A DNA stretch of 64,000 nucleotides from Lanius collurio (taxonomy: Eukaryota; Chordata; Aves; Passeriformes; Laniidae): assembly GCA_020086605.1 (NCBI GenBank), contig JACBWW010000015.1, forward strand, positions 7,027,513 through 7,091,512. The letters are read 5' to 3'. The position numbers were made by a program, and so were the translations under genes. The notes under the pieces are model-generated. The model saw only the letters and a list, made by a program, of their open reading frames with translations, did not search any database and was not told where the DNA came from. Within the stretch, counting starts at the first letter, position 1. Each line of letters begins with the position of its first letter. Shown here in pieces: positions 26,354 through 39,000 of this stretch.

Positions 26354-28729
26354 CAGCAATTAATCTACAAATTTTAGATAAAAGGAGACCTGTTGTTGAA
26401 ATTAAGATTTACAAACATACCAAACAAAATATTTTAATCTTTAAAACATTTTAAAGCTTGCAACTGTATTTGTATCAAGGACTAACTTGAAATCCTTGAT
26501 TCGATAATGAAAGGCTTAAAAAATGGATTGTCTAGTATACAAATGCTTAAGAGCTTGAAACAGGATAGATCACAAAATACATATTCACTGTTCAGACTAG
26601 ATGATTGCAATTCTTCCCTCAAGCCTCATTAAAATAACATTTAGAATGCTATTCAAAATGCATGTCAGATTAATTTTTGTTTGTTTGAACAAAACTGGTA
26701 TAAATAAAAGAATATTTGATAATGTGGAGAAGATAACAATTAATTTTAACTTGTACCTTCAATGTTAGAATAAGTAGCATTTCTCTTTCTACAACAGCAA
26801 ATAGTACCACCAATTTTTTCCCTAGCATTAGCAGGTTTGTTGTATTCTAAACCACAGAAAGTGGCACGAAGCAGGTGAAAAGAGAAATGAATGAAAACTC
26901 TCTTCTTGTGGGTTTTGAAACATTTCTTATACTGGTACAGAATTTCTAACCACTAAATACTCATTCCATTGTTTTCTCTCAATAGTACCCAAAACTCAAT
27001 GTTGCCTTTAACTTAGGATGACCAGAACTCTTAATTTCACTAAATCAGTCCTTAAACTCAATAAACGGAGGTGATAAGGCTCTTTCAGAATGTTATTTAG
27101 AATTTGGGGGGTAAAAAAAAGTCATTTTGTTTGATTGGTTTTTGGTTTAAACTTAAAGACAGGAGTGACTGTGGGCAGAGAACAGAGAATGAGTTAATAT
27201 AGCTTGGCACCCACTGTGCCGAGGCTTTCACACAAGAGTGGGGCAGAAACAAGACATCAAAGACCACTCAGAAATGGAAAAAACATTCTTTGAGCACAGC
27301 TATGAGTGATGGAAAAAACCATGGGAGACATTAGAGGGGTGCAAAAAAAGCATATTGAGGATGCAGGACAGGTCAAGTCAGCCTTAAAATAGAAATTAAC
27401 TGTTTCATTTCTCCGTGGATTTTTTTTACAGCACACACATTTTTCTGTCTTAAAAAGAAAAGAAGAATCAATCATAACATCTTGTTGAAGTGTTTTATGC
27501 ATCACAGGAAAAACAAAAGAATATAAAACAAATATGAAAACCTGAATTTCTAAGAGCTCAATTATCTAAATATTTGTTTAGTTCTACCCATCCCCCTGCC
27601 AGAAGGTGTTATTTGCAAACCCTGAGCCCAGTTTCTAAACAGACACAGAAAGAGAAAGTTTATTTGGATTAAAAAGAGCAAGTTTTTTCTGCTGTTTTTT
27701 TGCATACTTCCCAGAAAACCAAACACTTGGAAGTGGTTCTTATAATTTCTTTGGTTTGACTTTGGAATAAAATATTTCTGAAGTTATTTTAGAGGCATAT
27801 AGAAACTACTGCAGCTGCTCTTTTGATTTAAATTAGTTGGTTTGGGTTTTTTTTTCAAATTACAGGATTTACCACTCAGTTTTGTTGCATTTGCAGGCTT
27901 ATTTTGTGAATTTTCTTTACTGATGGCAATAAAACCATTCTATTTGGTTTTAGAAAACACATCATAGATATAGCATTTTCAGGAAACCAGTCTTCAGCAG
28001 ATGACAACTATTTTCCCTGTGCAAATGGCATACACTAAATAGAGACAGAGGATCAACACAAAGTTTATAATACTAGTATCTCTCACAAACATGCATAAGA
28101 TGGCACTTAAAAGCCTCAAAGCAGCTAGAAGCTCCACAAACCCTTTATAACGTTCAAAACGGACCTCCCAGCTACACCATACCTGATTTATCTACTCTAA
28201 TGATACTGAAGAGCATCCTTTTCTTGGAGAGAAATTACCTAATTTTCCAGTAGTTTCTCTGAAAGCAACTTTATTATCGCCATGGTTTAATCCCAGCCTC
28301 TAGCACGGATGACACGCAAATTCGTGAAGAAATTCAACTCTACCACAGCCAAAACCAGCACAATAACATGTGAACTACTCCACATTTCACACACACTTCT
28401 GAAGAGAGACACTTCCAAAAGTGAAGTGCAGTTTGAGACTGTTCATATTTAACACACAGCAGCCAAGAGATGTGCTTGTTTCTAACGGTAGGTCAGAAAG
28501 CATTGTGAGATGTCTGTGTCATTTGGAAGCTCAATAAATACACTTACTTCAAGGTATAGCCATCAGAAGTATTGAGCCCAGCTTTGTCACCTTAATTGAT
28601 ACACTACTTAGTAGGCAATTATAGCACAGGAACCTTTTTTTTCTCTTTACCTTTAGTTGGTGATACAGTCAATTAACTAATGGGCTACTTGTGTCATGAG
28701 TGTTTAACATAAGGAAGGCTTGCAGGACA

Positions 28730-29010
28730 TGACTCAGTTCAGTGAGGACACTACTAAAACGTCCCCCACACGAGATTTCACTGAATGCCACAGGAACCTA
28801 GCTGAATGGGAACATGGAAACAACACAGGCATCTAAGGGTACCAGCTTCCCCAATGAGACCTCCAGGTGCAAGCTACAAACAGATTTGTGCTGGGGAAAA
28901 GAGGGCAGAGGAAGGCTGGTGTGGCACTGGCTCGTTCCTAACACGCCGCTTCTGACAACACAGCACTTCTGGGGACACGCATGGAGATGTCAGGGACTGT
29001 GAGGACAGCA
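28730..29010. other. GC-richer patch of unknown origin
   Basis: This stretch sits about 1.6 kb downstream (in transcript order) of the 30.6 kb exon. It contains GGGGAAAAGAGGGCAGAGGA, a few CpG sites (CACGCCGC, GACACGC) and short overlapping frames on both strands. I recognise no domain, splice-bounded family sequence or named repeat. Confidence 0.3.
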
Positions 29011-30605
29011 GCACGTAAGAAAGAGGTTGCCAAAAGACCAGTTTACAAAACCACAAAGGGATGACAAACCTGACAGCTTCCTTTTGTGTTTAGTAATTGT
29101 CCTCTGCAGTTTCACTAACAGAGGAGGTTGCCTGATGTACATATTTATTATATCAACAATGTAATCTACCACATCTTCAACGCCATACAGCTGTACATTA
29201 AAACTCAAATTTCTTGGAAGCACTCATCATAAAATTTCAGGTAATTTGGCAAAGCAGAAAGCAAAGAACTTATATAAAACATACAGCTTGTTATAACAAT
29301 ATATTTATTTTTACTTAATTTTATGCAAACAAACTAATACATACAAATTGAAACAGGTTTTTTGTCAAAACAATGCAACAATTAAATTAGATAATTAACA
29401 ATTAAAATTAAATTAGAAACATCTTTAACAAAAGGTTAATTCCTCCGCTGTGAATTTTTTTAAAATTCTAACTACGCAAACATTTATATACTATTCATTC
29501 TTTGAAAAAGACAGCTGCACATTTGACAGAAAAAGTAGTGTTAGTGGCCATGATATTTCTCTTCTCCCTGAACTGAGAACTTCCGTCAAGAAGCTCTGCT
29601 CTCTGATAAATTTTCATACCAAAATAAGTTAGGAAATGAGAAGATACAATTCTCTATTATACAATGTTTCACATTAAGGTATCTAAAGGAAAATACAAAT
29701 GTAGTCATGGAGCTTTTTCACATTCCTGTAGAGTAGATTTTTCTCACTCCTGTACCTTTCTCCCATACACTAGTTGCATAATATCCAATTAAAAGAGGGG
29801 GGGAAATGTCAGGTAAGGAGCCAAATCAAATCAGCTCTCTGTCCAGAGTTCAGAACGACTCAAGAGGACAAGTGCCTGAAGCCTAGGAAGGAAAAAGTCT
29901 CCCTTTTCCTGCCACAGATAGGAAGCTCAATTCTTTGTATAAGGGAGCCAAAAATTAAAGAACATGAAAAGCAACTTAGGTTTGCTGGATGATGATATTT
30001 AGCTCAGCGGTTATTTTCCAGAATAACCTTTATCCCGTTTCTCTGTGTTATATTAGTGCTGTTAGGTGACAATGCCATCATCCAGGGTCCTCAAATTCTG
30101 CCTGTGCCTCATGCACACTCTGTTTCCCCATAATTCCAAACTGTATAAATCAGCTGAAGTATAAGCACCCTGCAACCTGCAGCTATTGGATTGTTTTAAC
30201 TTTTTATGCAACAAAACAGAAGAAACATTTTGCAAACACAGCCAAAAACCATATACAACTCTGCTCCCCAGCCCAAAGATCTGCAGCTATTAACCAAATA
30301 AGAACCTGAGAAACATGTGAATGCTTTTTAGCACAATTCACTAGACAGAAATTTAATAAAAATCATTCTATAACAAAAAGAGTCCTTTTACAGTATTAAT
30401 GTGTTACTAATCAGGTGAGAAGTGACATTAAAAGACAAAGCAAATTATTTCACAATGGTAGAAAATTTTCCACTTCCTATTTAAAGAAATAATTGTTTTT
30501 TGTTGACTGAGGGTTCATGTTTTACCTTCCTGGAAAACAACTGATTTAGAGATACACAAAGATAAAATCTTAAAGATTAAATAGTCCAGAAAGCAGTTTA
30601 CATAC

Positions 30606-30744
30606 TTGGGATGTCGGATGTCTGGCAGGGATCGTTCCAGTGCTATATTGTTGCTAACAAATATGTTGAAGCCATTTTCCCTATAAGCAGAATCATCATG
30701 GTCTTCCTCTGTAAGAGGGTACGGTTTTCCATGTTCACCTTTCC
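30606..30744 (-). CDS. GALNTL6: GALNTL6 internal exon (pre-catalytic segment)
   Basis: This exon is 139 bases: two bases finishing a Gly codon, 45 full codons, and two bases (AA) of the next codon. The acceptor is TTGTTACAG before GG and the donor is AA followed by GTATGT, so it runs from phase 1 to phase 2. The protein starts [10 protein letters not shown] and includes [20 protein letters not shown] and LPDIRHP. The [21 protein letters not shown] pattern is the conserved segment just before the catalytic domain of the GALNT10/GALNTL6 subgroup. The NNIALER wording favours GALNTL6 over GALNT10. The split AA codon is completed as Asn by the first base (C) of the exon at 17036, restoring the invariant RHPNC junction. 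An open frame continues past the donor into the intron, but the family ends its exon here, so that extension is not coding. Confidence 0.92.
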
Positions 30745-33030
30745 CTGTAACAAAACAAAACAATTATTTGCCTCAAACCAACAGCAAAACATGTACTATG
30801 AAAACAAAAAAATGTTACACTGGGCTTCAATTAGCACTGTGCCTGGAACATCTCATTGAAACTTCTCACACTGTCTTTAGCAACACTCCTGTTATTTCTA
30901 ATACAAAACCAGAAAGTAGGTGAAAATAAAAAGGCTCAGAAGTCCCCCTGAATTCACCCAGTTCATCTAACTTTCCTCTTTCCAGACACACAATCCAGTT
31001 AAAGCCATTTTATACAGAAAAATTTCAATTGTAAATTAAGCTAAGACCTTTCTCTTTCATAAAAAAATTATGAAGAAATGGATCAGTTCCAGAATTAAGC
31101 CTTTCAATCAATATGAAGAACCCAGTTACTGAGTTACTTCACATTACAGCACCCCTACCACATGCTCATGTTTTCAGACTACAACTTTAGCAATGAAGTT
31201 TAGGGCATCCAACTTTCCAGAAGAAAGAGCACAGAAACCAGATGTTTTGCTCTAGGCTCCTGGAATATCCTTGCACTTCTAGAGATAAGACAGATGTACT
31301 CAGTGTTTCTAATGTCACAGCACTGTGGAGCTGGTTTCAGAAGCTGGTCACTTTGTGCTTCCCCAAAGAAACCATCTGCTTGTTCTCTGGCAAAGCACAG
31401 ACTTTCTATTCCAGGTTTTTATTCCCAAGTTAATTCTCATCATCAGTCACTCAGCTTCCTTACTACCTACCTCAGGCTACTATACCTCTACATCTTCCAG
31501 TAAGAGAGCCGAGAACAAATAAAAACACTTCAAAGAAAATCAGAATATAAAAGCCTTCAATTCTTCTCAACTACTTTTATTCTTCCCATTCTTGCAGAGG
31601 ATGTACTCTTCAGAGTTGCAAAACCCTTCAAGACTACTCAGGTTCTCAAGAAGATATGCTTTCCTTTACATCTCATGGATCAGGTTATAACCTCTCTGTC
31701 CTTCTACCTCCAGGCTCCCTCTTAAGAAAATACTTCCTTTTACCTGGGCCCTTACAGAGAAATTAATCAGATGGATTCAATAAGTGACCAAGTGCATGTG
31801 ATCCTCAGCTAATCAGGAGCAGCTACAGCAGTGGATGAAGAAGAAAGCAATCAGAAGCTGAGAGAAACATACGGTGGTATTCTCAAAGCCCATAAGCCTC
31901 TGTCAGTGCTCTATTTCACTGCACAAGCACAAGACATTAAAAACACAGATTACACAATTAAAGGTGCTGTAGTGACTCAATTTTAGACTTTTTTCAGTTA
32001 AAATAGTAATTTTTTAATTCCAAAACTTGTGCATATTTAATTTTATTTAAATTCTTAATGAAAACAATTACTGTTACTTACAAGGAGGGAAAATTAACTT
32101 GAATCATGAAACACTTTATGTTTATGCTATTCCATTCCTAACAGGTATTTTGCCATTTTTATCCCCAAATGCATGCAACACACTAACATAATACAATATC
32201 TGAGACTAAGCTTCTATATGAATCATTATGATTTCATAAATGGGGAGGAACTATGATTCTAGAAAAGCAGCTAATGAGTCAAAGTACTACCCAAAATTCA
32301 ATGGTACAATTGAATCAAATATGATTCATAATAAAGTAGCACTAAGCTAATGTCATTCAACCCTCAAGATAGAAATTTCTGCCCTCCTCTTTCAGCATAT
32401 ATTCTAAATAGACCAAAAGTAAATATTTTAACTGGCTATTAATAAGAGGTTTATGCAGGTAGTTGCTAACATTGTGAAAATTCTGAAATAAATTACCTAT
32501 ATGGTTAAAAGATACTATTGCAAGTAATTTTTTTTAATATAAAATTTCCTGTATATTCCAGATATTCACCCTGTATAAAGAGAGGTGGATTCTTGCTTTG
32601 CTTTTCTTAAATGAATCTTCAGGAGATGAACATTTTTCCTAAGAGTAGAGTTTTCTTCACAATGTCCCTTGCTAGTGAGGCTGAAGACAAGCATTTTTAA
32701 AACCGTCTCCCATTCTTTCCCACCGAATAGGGAGCACTATCACTGTGCATAAGCCAAAAGCACAGATACCATGGTTGTCATCTAGAGAAACTCAGGAACG
32801 GGCAGAACTTTCTTCTATCATGCTGCTGTGTAAGGATTTGACCAAATTGCTTTTGCACCTATGCAGTACAGCCATGAGGTGCACTAGAAGGTGTGAAGCA
32901 TGACTCTTTCCTAACACTTTATTAAAATACACATGTAGAGCAAAACAGACGCTTGTGCCCTTTTACAAATGTTGTGACTATTTCTCCCAGCTTTCTGTGT
33001 GCTTGCTCTCTTGCCCTGCAGTTGCTCCTG

Positions 33031-33086
33031 ATTAGCTAGGGGAGCCATCTATCAGATCATTAGCTAGGGGAGCCATCTATCAGATC
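33031..33086. repeat. 28-bp perfect tandem duplication
   Basis: Positions 33031-33058 and 33059-33086 are identical, each beginning ATTAGCTAGGGGAGCC and ending TATCAGATC. The match stops at the next base on both sides. Identity at this length in neutral intron sequence suggests a recent slippage or staggered-repair duplication. Confidence 0.95.
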
Positions 33087-36000
33087 CAACTGGAAGCAGT
33101 TTGCCAATTTCTCTAAAAGAGCTCAAGTAAAATTAGAGACCATTCCTTATGAATGACCTTGGAAGGAGAGAAATAGAGAGGTCAGAAGATAAGTGTTAAA
33201 ACAAACTAAGGAAGACTTTTGGTTGATTATTAGATTTGAAGGATTCCCTTTGTAGAGAAGAGTGCCATGTATGAGTCTAGTCAGCATTAAAAAAACATCA
33301 TAAGCACAGAAAACTCTCCTGTCACTGATTTACCTTCCTACATGTCAGACAGTAATTTCTATTACTGCACAATGGTTTGGAGGTGGACCTAAATGCCAGG
33401 ATAAAAAGGGGAAACTTCACAATGAAGCAAAAGTAAAATTCTCGTGCAAAGGACCATGATTAAGTAAAAATTCCCAATACTGGCTACAGAAGACTACTTT
33501 AAATTTATTGATAGACAGATACAATCCCTCTTATACTGTCTCTTCTGTCTGAAGGCAAAACAGCAATACAGAAAGTATAATAAGGCTACGAAGTGCTGTA
33601 GGAACTGGGAGTAAAAAAGCCCAATGGTGAATTTTTTGGCCTCTTTACATCTAAAAGGGGACTCAACCAAATGTGATGGATGAAATCAATACAGCACTAA
33701 GACTTGATACTAACTCTCTGAGGCTGGTTTACAATTGCAGTAAGAATAAACTCATAAGCTAATGACAATCAGAAGTTTTAACTCAGGATTTTGATTTTTC
33801 AAGGAAGGTAGGAACCCAATAGCACAAGAATGACACACATATTCAACCTGGGCCCAAAAACCCCATCAAAATGTTCCACTGCATGGGAAGCCTTATAGCA
33901 GTGTTTAATTCACACAGTTGTGTCTCACCTTTGTGATTACAGAATTATTGGTCTGATTTTTAACTCGGTAATCAATGTAAGCAAGTATGAAAATACACTA
34001 GGCTTTCCTCTTAAGGCATTATGATGGTTTTGGAGTAAACATCTCTAAACTGCTTAGTACTATGTTATTGTAAGGGTTTTCATACACCATCTTAAAATGC
34101 TTCTCCATAGATATTCAGATAAATAAAAGGCTAAGAGTAAGATGTTAGAGATATCAAGATAAGGTACTGGCTTGGCCAAGTATTAGATACTCTTAGCCCT
34201 TCTCAGGGATGTTCCTGTCTCCTAGGAAACCATACACTGTATACTACACCCTAAAGACTTTCAGTTCTATGCTTGACAGCTTGTGATATCTGATAGGTCA
34301 AGGACACCTCAGTTAAGCATCTTCTGCTTATATATTATGCAGGTACAGTAGAAGGAGAATAAACCCTCTTGTTCAACAGATGGTACAAAAGGAAGATGAT
34401 TAAGGTGAAACAAGAAAATAAAAAACCATTCTGTAAACTTAGTACAGAAGTCTAATTACAGGATAATGGCTCTGGATCAGCCACACCAGTATAGTTGCCA
34501 GGTACTATAATTACCAAGAGAACAGGGATATTGTTGGCAAAATAGATCAACTGTAAATCCATTTGAATAAGCAACAGAAGAGAAGTTCTGCTCTACTTCC
34601 ATATGCAATGGATGGGGAACTTGCTTAAAATTATAAACAACAAAACACATGGCAACAGGTTCTCATTTCAGGGTGTTTTGAGTTTTCTTTCAGGGTTTTG
34701 CTTTTATAATTCAGATTAACATTATTTATAATTCAATAGGCATGGTAAAAAAGATTGGCTTTGCCGTGTAAGTTAAAGAAGTTAAGCAATTGCTTGACAT
34801 CTTAACGCAGGAAACCAAGTGGATAAAGAACATCAGCCATTCACCGTCTGTGGGGAAGAACTGTGTACAAATCTGAATTATTTACTGTTTATACTCACTG
34901 CTATTAGTTTACTCAGGCATGACTACACAGCTACACCAAGCCAAGACTATAATTCACAGAAGTATTTAAGCACAGCTTTTAATTCAAGCATTCAAGCATC
35001 CTTTAACCCTAAACCATTTGCAGTTGGGAAGAAGAATTCTCCAGGTGCTAAATGCTTTGGTACATACAAGCAGTCTGTTTTATACACGAATCTACAAGTA
35101 AGTATGTCTTACTTATAGTGGATTTTATTATTTTGGATAAGGTAATTTTGCCATTCTTTAACATACATATGAGGAATTATCTCTAAATATTCCACCAAGA
35201 ATCTAGCACAGCTTATCTGTGCCCATTACACAAACTCCAAGCCCATCCTCTCTCATGGAAGTTCTCACAGTGAGAACACACCTTTCTAGAGCAATCTTTT
35301 GACACAGAATTGAAGCCCCATGAGGGGAGAGTGACTGTATTTCTTAGCAAAGGTAGACAGAGAAAATACAAATTCCAAATGAATGCAGTCACACATCAGC
35401 CTCAAGAAAGAGTGTGAGAAGTAAAATGGGAAATAAAGATCAGCAAAAGATTAAAACAGACTCAGAGATCTTACACATTTTGACACAAACTTTCACACAA
35501 CAACCTTTTTGATCCCTGATATGGCAACTGACCAAGGCAGAGGGCAAAAACTCTGTTTAAAGCAATCTGTGGTATCTTTTACATAATTTCTGAAGTTTTC
35601 TTAATGCACAGTTGTATACAAGTCTCCCATCTCTTACTGTGAAGATCAACTTCATATTCTTTAGATAGAAAGAGATTTACAACTCAAACTCCGAGCAGAT
35701 TCTGCTTTTTTGGAAGTGAATTTCCATTTGAGTACAAACAAAATAATTGTATTGCTTACTTTTCCTTTCCCTCACAGACAGGAGGGCAGGGTGTGGAAAT
35801 CACCTTCTCCTTTCATACTAGAAAGGGAATTGCTTGTTTTGAGCAAATGTCTTTTGTGTTTTTGCACATTTATGTTAATTTCCAATAAAATGGATTAAAA
35901 CTTTAATGTAATAAATGCATGAAGGATCTTTGCCAATTTGTTATGGAGACAGAGAATTAAAACTGCAAGTCTTGCATTAAAGTAATTCCCTTCATATCAA

Positions 36001-39000
36001 ATGGAACTACCCAAGCTGCAAAAAATTTGTAGGTGTACATTTATATGTATAAAAAATGGCTTTTCAGGTTGAAAGTAACAAACATTTTTTCTAACTGTGT
36101 GAGTAGTAAAACAATGGCATAGGCAGACCAGAGAACTGTGGGATCCATGCATAGGCATACAACAAATGATACCATGACTCAGAGAAATGATCAATACAAC
36201 TCTGGTCATCTATTAAGGTGGATCCCGACATTATAAACACTATGAGAAATAGGAGAAGAACCGAATACAGGTTCCCTCAGAGTCCATAAAAATTGCATCA
36301 GAAACTGAAGTATATTTATCTTAAACTTATTCTACTTTTTCTAAACTTCTCAGAGTATCTCACTCAGTTGTACAATTTCATTACCCTAATTTATATCACA
36401 GGAAAGGAATTAAGTTGATTTGACATCAATGGAAATAGGATCAAAAGTATCTTTTAAAAATTATTTTATCACTATTCTACCTTTTAGCAGCTTATAAAGG
36501 CACTGCAGTAAGATTTACAACATTTTTAATTATTTATTATATAACTCTGTCAAGATCTGAGGCAATAGAAAAGGCTTTTTCTTAGCACTACAGAAGTAAT
36601 CAAATCTTGCTTAAGCAAAAACCTTGCCAAGGAAATCCTGAACAATAATTTTTCAAGCAAGAATAGATAATTTCTTTAAATTTGTGTAATAGAATTTATT
36701 TATTACCGTTTCAATATCCAACTATTACAAAAAACAACAATCAAAAATTCACTCAGTTTTCTGTTAGAAAGTATCCAAGTCCCTACTATTTTATCTATCT
36801 TCAGATGACAGTAGTACATACAGGTTTTCTCTTCAAGGATCATGTAGTCCTTGGTAAATGGTGTAGAGATGTTATTGGGAGCAAATATGAGGCTTTGTCC
36901 TCTCTGGATTGCTGCTACAGTAATATGATGTTGGCAGGAGAAATATGAATTAAATTGCTTCTCTCTTCAGGAATGGCTTTATACAAATAGCAAAGGTTGG
37001 GAGAAAAAGGGAGAAAAACCACATAACTTTAAATTTTGTTTTTTGACTGCCGGAACTAAACAAAAACACTTCAACAGAAAAATCAAACCACAAGAACAAG
37101 CAACCAAAACCCCTCCAATCAACCAAACAAAAAAGCCAACAGAGAAGAACATGCTCCTTAAAAAAATTTAGAAGAGTACATTCATATTGTACTGCAGTTG
37201 GATCTTTGGTGTATTGTTTGTTTATCATTCACATGAGATAAAAATGAAAGGAACCTTTTCCAAACACAGAATGAAATCTCTGCTTATAGCAGTGATGAGT
37301 TCTGCCATTCCTCAACCCCGAGTGGGTAGGAAGTAGGTAAAGGAAGAGAGAGAGAGGAAATGAGAGGGACAAATAGGAAGTTCTGAAGTTTACTTATTTT
37401 ACAGATGTTTGAGTAGCATTTCTATAAAAAGAATATCCAAGAGGAAAAAAAAAAGTAAATTGCAGCCTTGTAACTGTATTAAATATAATTTCCAGATTTC
37501 CACAAACTCAACAGGCCTGGGCCAACTCTTCATGTTAATTAAGATTATAATTTCTGTATCAGACTGCAAGGAAAAAATGGCACGAGATTATTTTTTTTAA
37601 GACTCCATGAAGCACGAGAAGCTGATAACCAATATTCTGTATATGTTACAGACATGTTAGCACTTCATGAGCATTTTTTAAAGCTGAAACAAGAGAAAAT
37701 GATACAAAATGACAGTATTCAGGCTGAGCAGCACAAAAATGCAGTAGTGGCAGTGAGCAGAAGAGTGAATGAGTGTACCAAGTGGAGCAAGCAACAGCAA
37801 CATCTGGCAGAGTGTCAAAAGCCCCAGGTTGCAGAACAAAGCTCTGGAAAATTCAGCTGGGGTTTGTTGCCTTGAAGGACTCTACAGTTCCCAAGAGTAA
37901 GGCAGGCTTTGGCTCAGCTGGCCCAGCTGCTGCCTTGACAAAATGGATTGCAAAATTATTATTGTTATACTTCAGGAATTAGCTCTTTTATGTTACCTGT
38001 TTATCTGTAATAAAATATTGTTTGCAGAGTTAATTAATCTTCAAGAAGAAATAATTAGCTCAGCGCTCTTGAGATTAATTCTTGCAGGTATCTAGGCATT
38101 TTACTAGGTGTCACTTTAAAATACAACCTGGCTTTTGCTGTTGGCAGTGGTGTCCTAGCAGAAAAATGGCATTATACAGGTAACCATTGGAAAAATCCAA
38201 CTCTGTGTCTTACAACTTTCAAATACCCAATATGGAGTGATATAAAAACAAAACACTGCGGTTTATCTTAATTATGTGGATTTTTTCAATTAATAATTTT
38301 CAGTTAATTAATAATGAATTCCTAAATCTTATAGTCTGTGCTTTATGGAACATTAGAGTAAAGTATCCCTCAACTTATTCATTCATTTGAAACATTAAAA
38401 ATGCAGCCTCTAAATTTCCAGCATATACATTGCAGAGTTAAAATACAGTGGGGGTGGGGGGAAGTGAATGCTTTAAAATACATCATGAGGTAAACCAGTG
38501 GGATTGGTTTAATTTGGCAGAAGAATGACTGTGTATGAACCCTGTCCGAAGGCTTGAATAAACATTTCACTAAAAGAAGCAATAGAATTTTTCTTAAAAG
38601 ATATGGCTTTTAAAACTTGCTGCAAGTACTACAGTGGCTTGCTGGGTGGAAAGACTCTTTCTACCTCCCCATTTCCACTTTAATAAGTCTAGCAAAAATA
38701 AAAGAAAAAACCAGACCACACTATTTGGTTTGTCCAGTGTATTTAGAATGCTGCAGTGTACAATGCAAGATAAGCAGCAACACATGCTGGTTTGATATGA
38801 GTTGCTCTATCACCGCAGCAGAGAAGCAATATCCTCAGTAGTATTCTGCAGGCTGAGCTGAATCTAATCATAACTCTGTAGCCAAGGGATGCACAGTACA
38901 TCTTCTATTTAGTCTAACTACTTATCACCAAATGCCACAGCCATCAGAATGTGTTTTTTTTCATTTAACATTAGAACAGACTGGCTGTATACTATTAATC

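Larger units (their letters stand above)
17037..30605 (-). other. GALNTL6: GALNTL6 intron between the 30.6 kb and 16.9 kb exons
   Basis: This complete intron is 13,569 bases and phase 2. On the minus strand it begins GTATGT and ends with a pyrimidine-rich TTTCTTGCCTCCCCAG. It holds a CR1 tail at 25785-26353, a 10-base run of N, a T26 run with an adjacent strong hairpin, and a possible ancient SINE scrap near 21.8 kb. Otherwise it is AT-rich sequence in which I see no gene. Confidence 0.88.
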
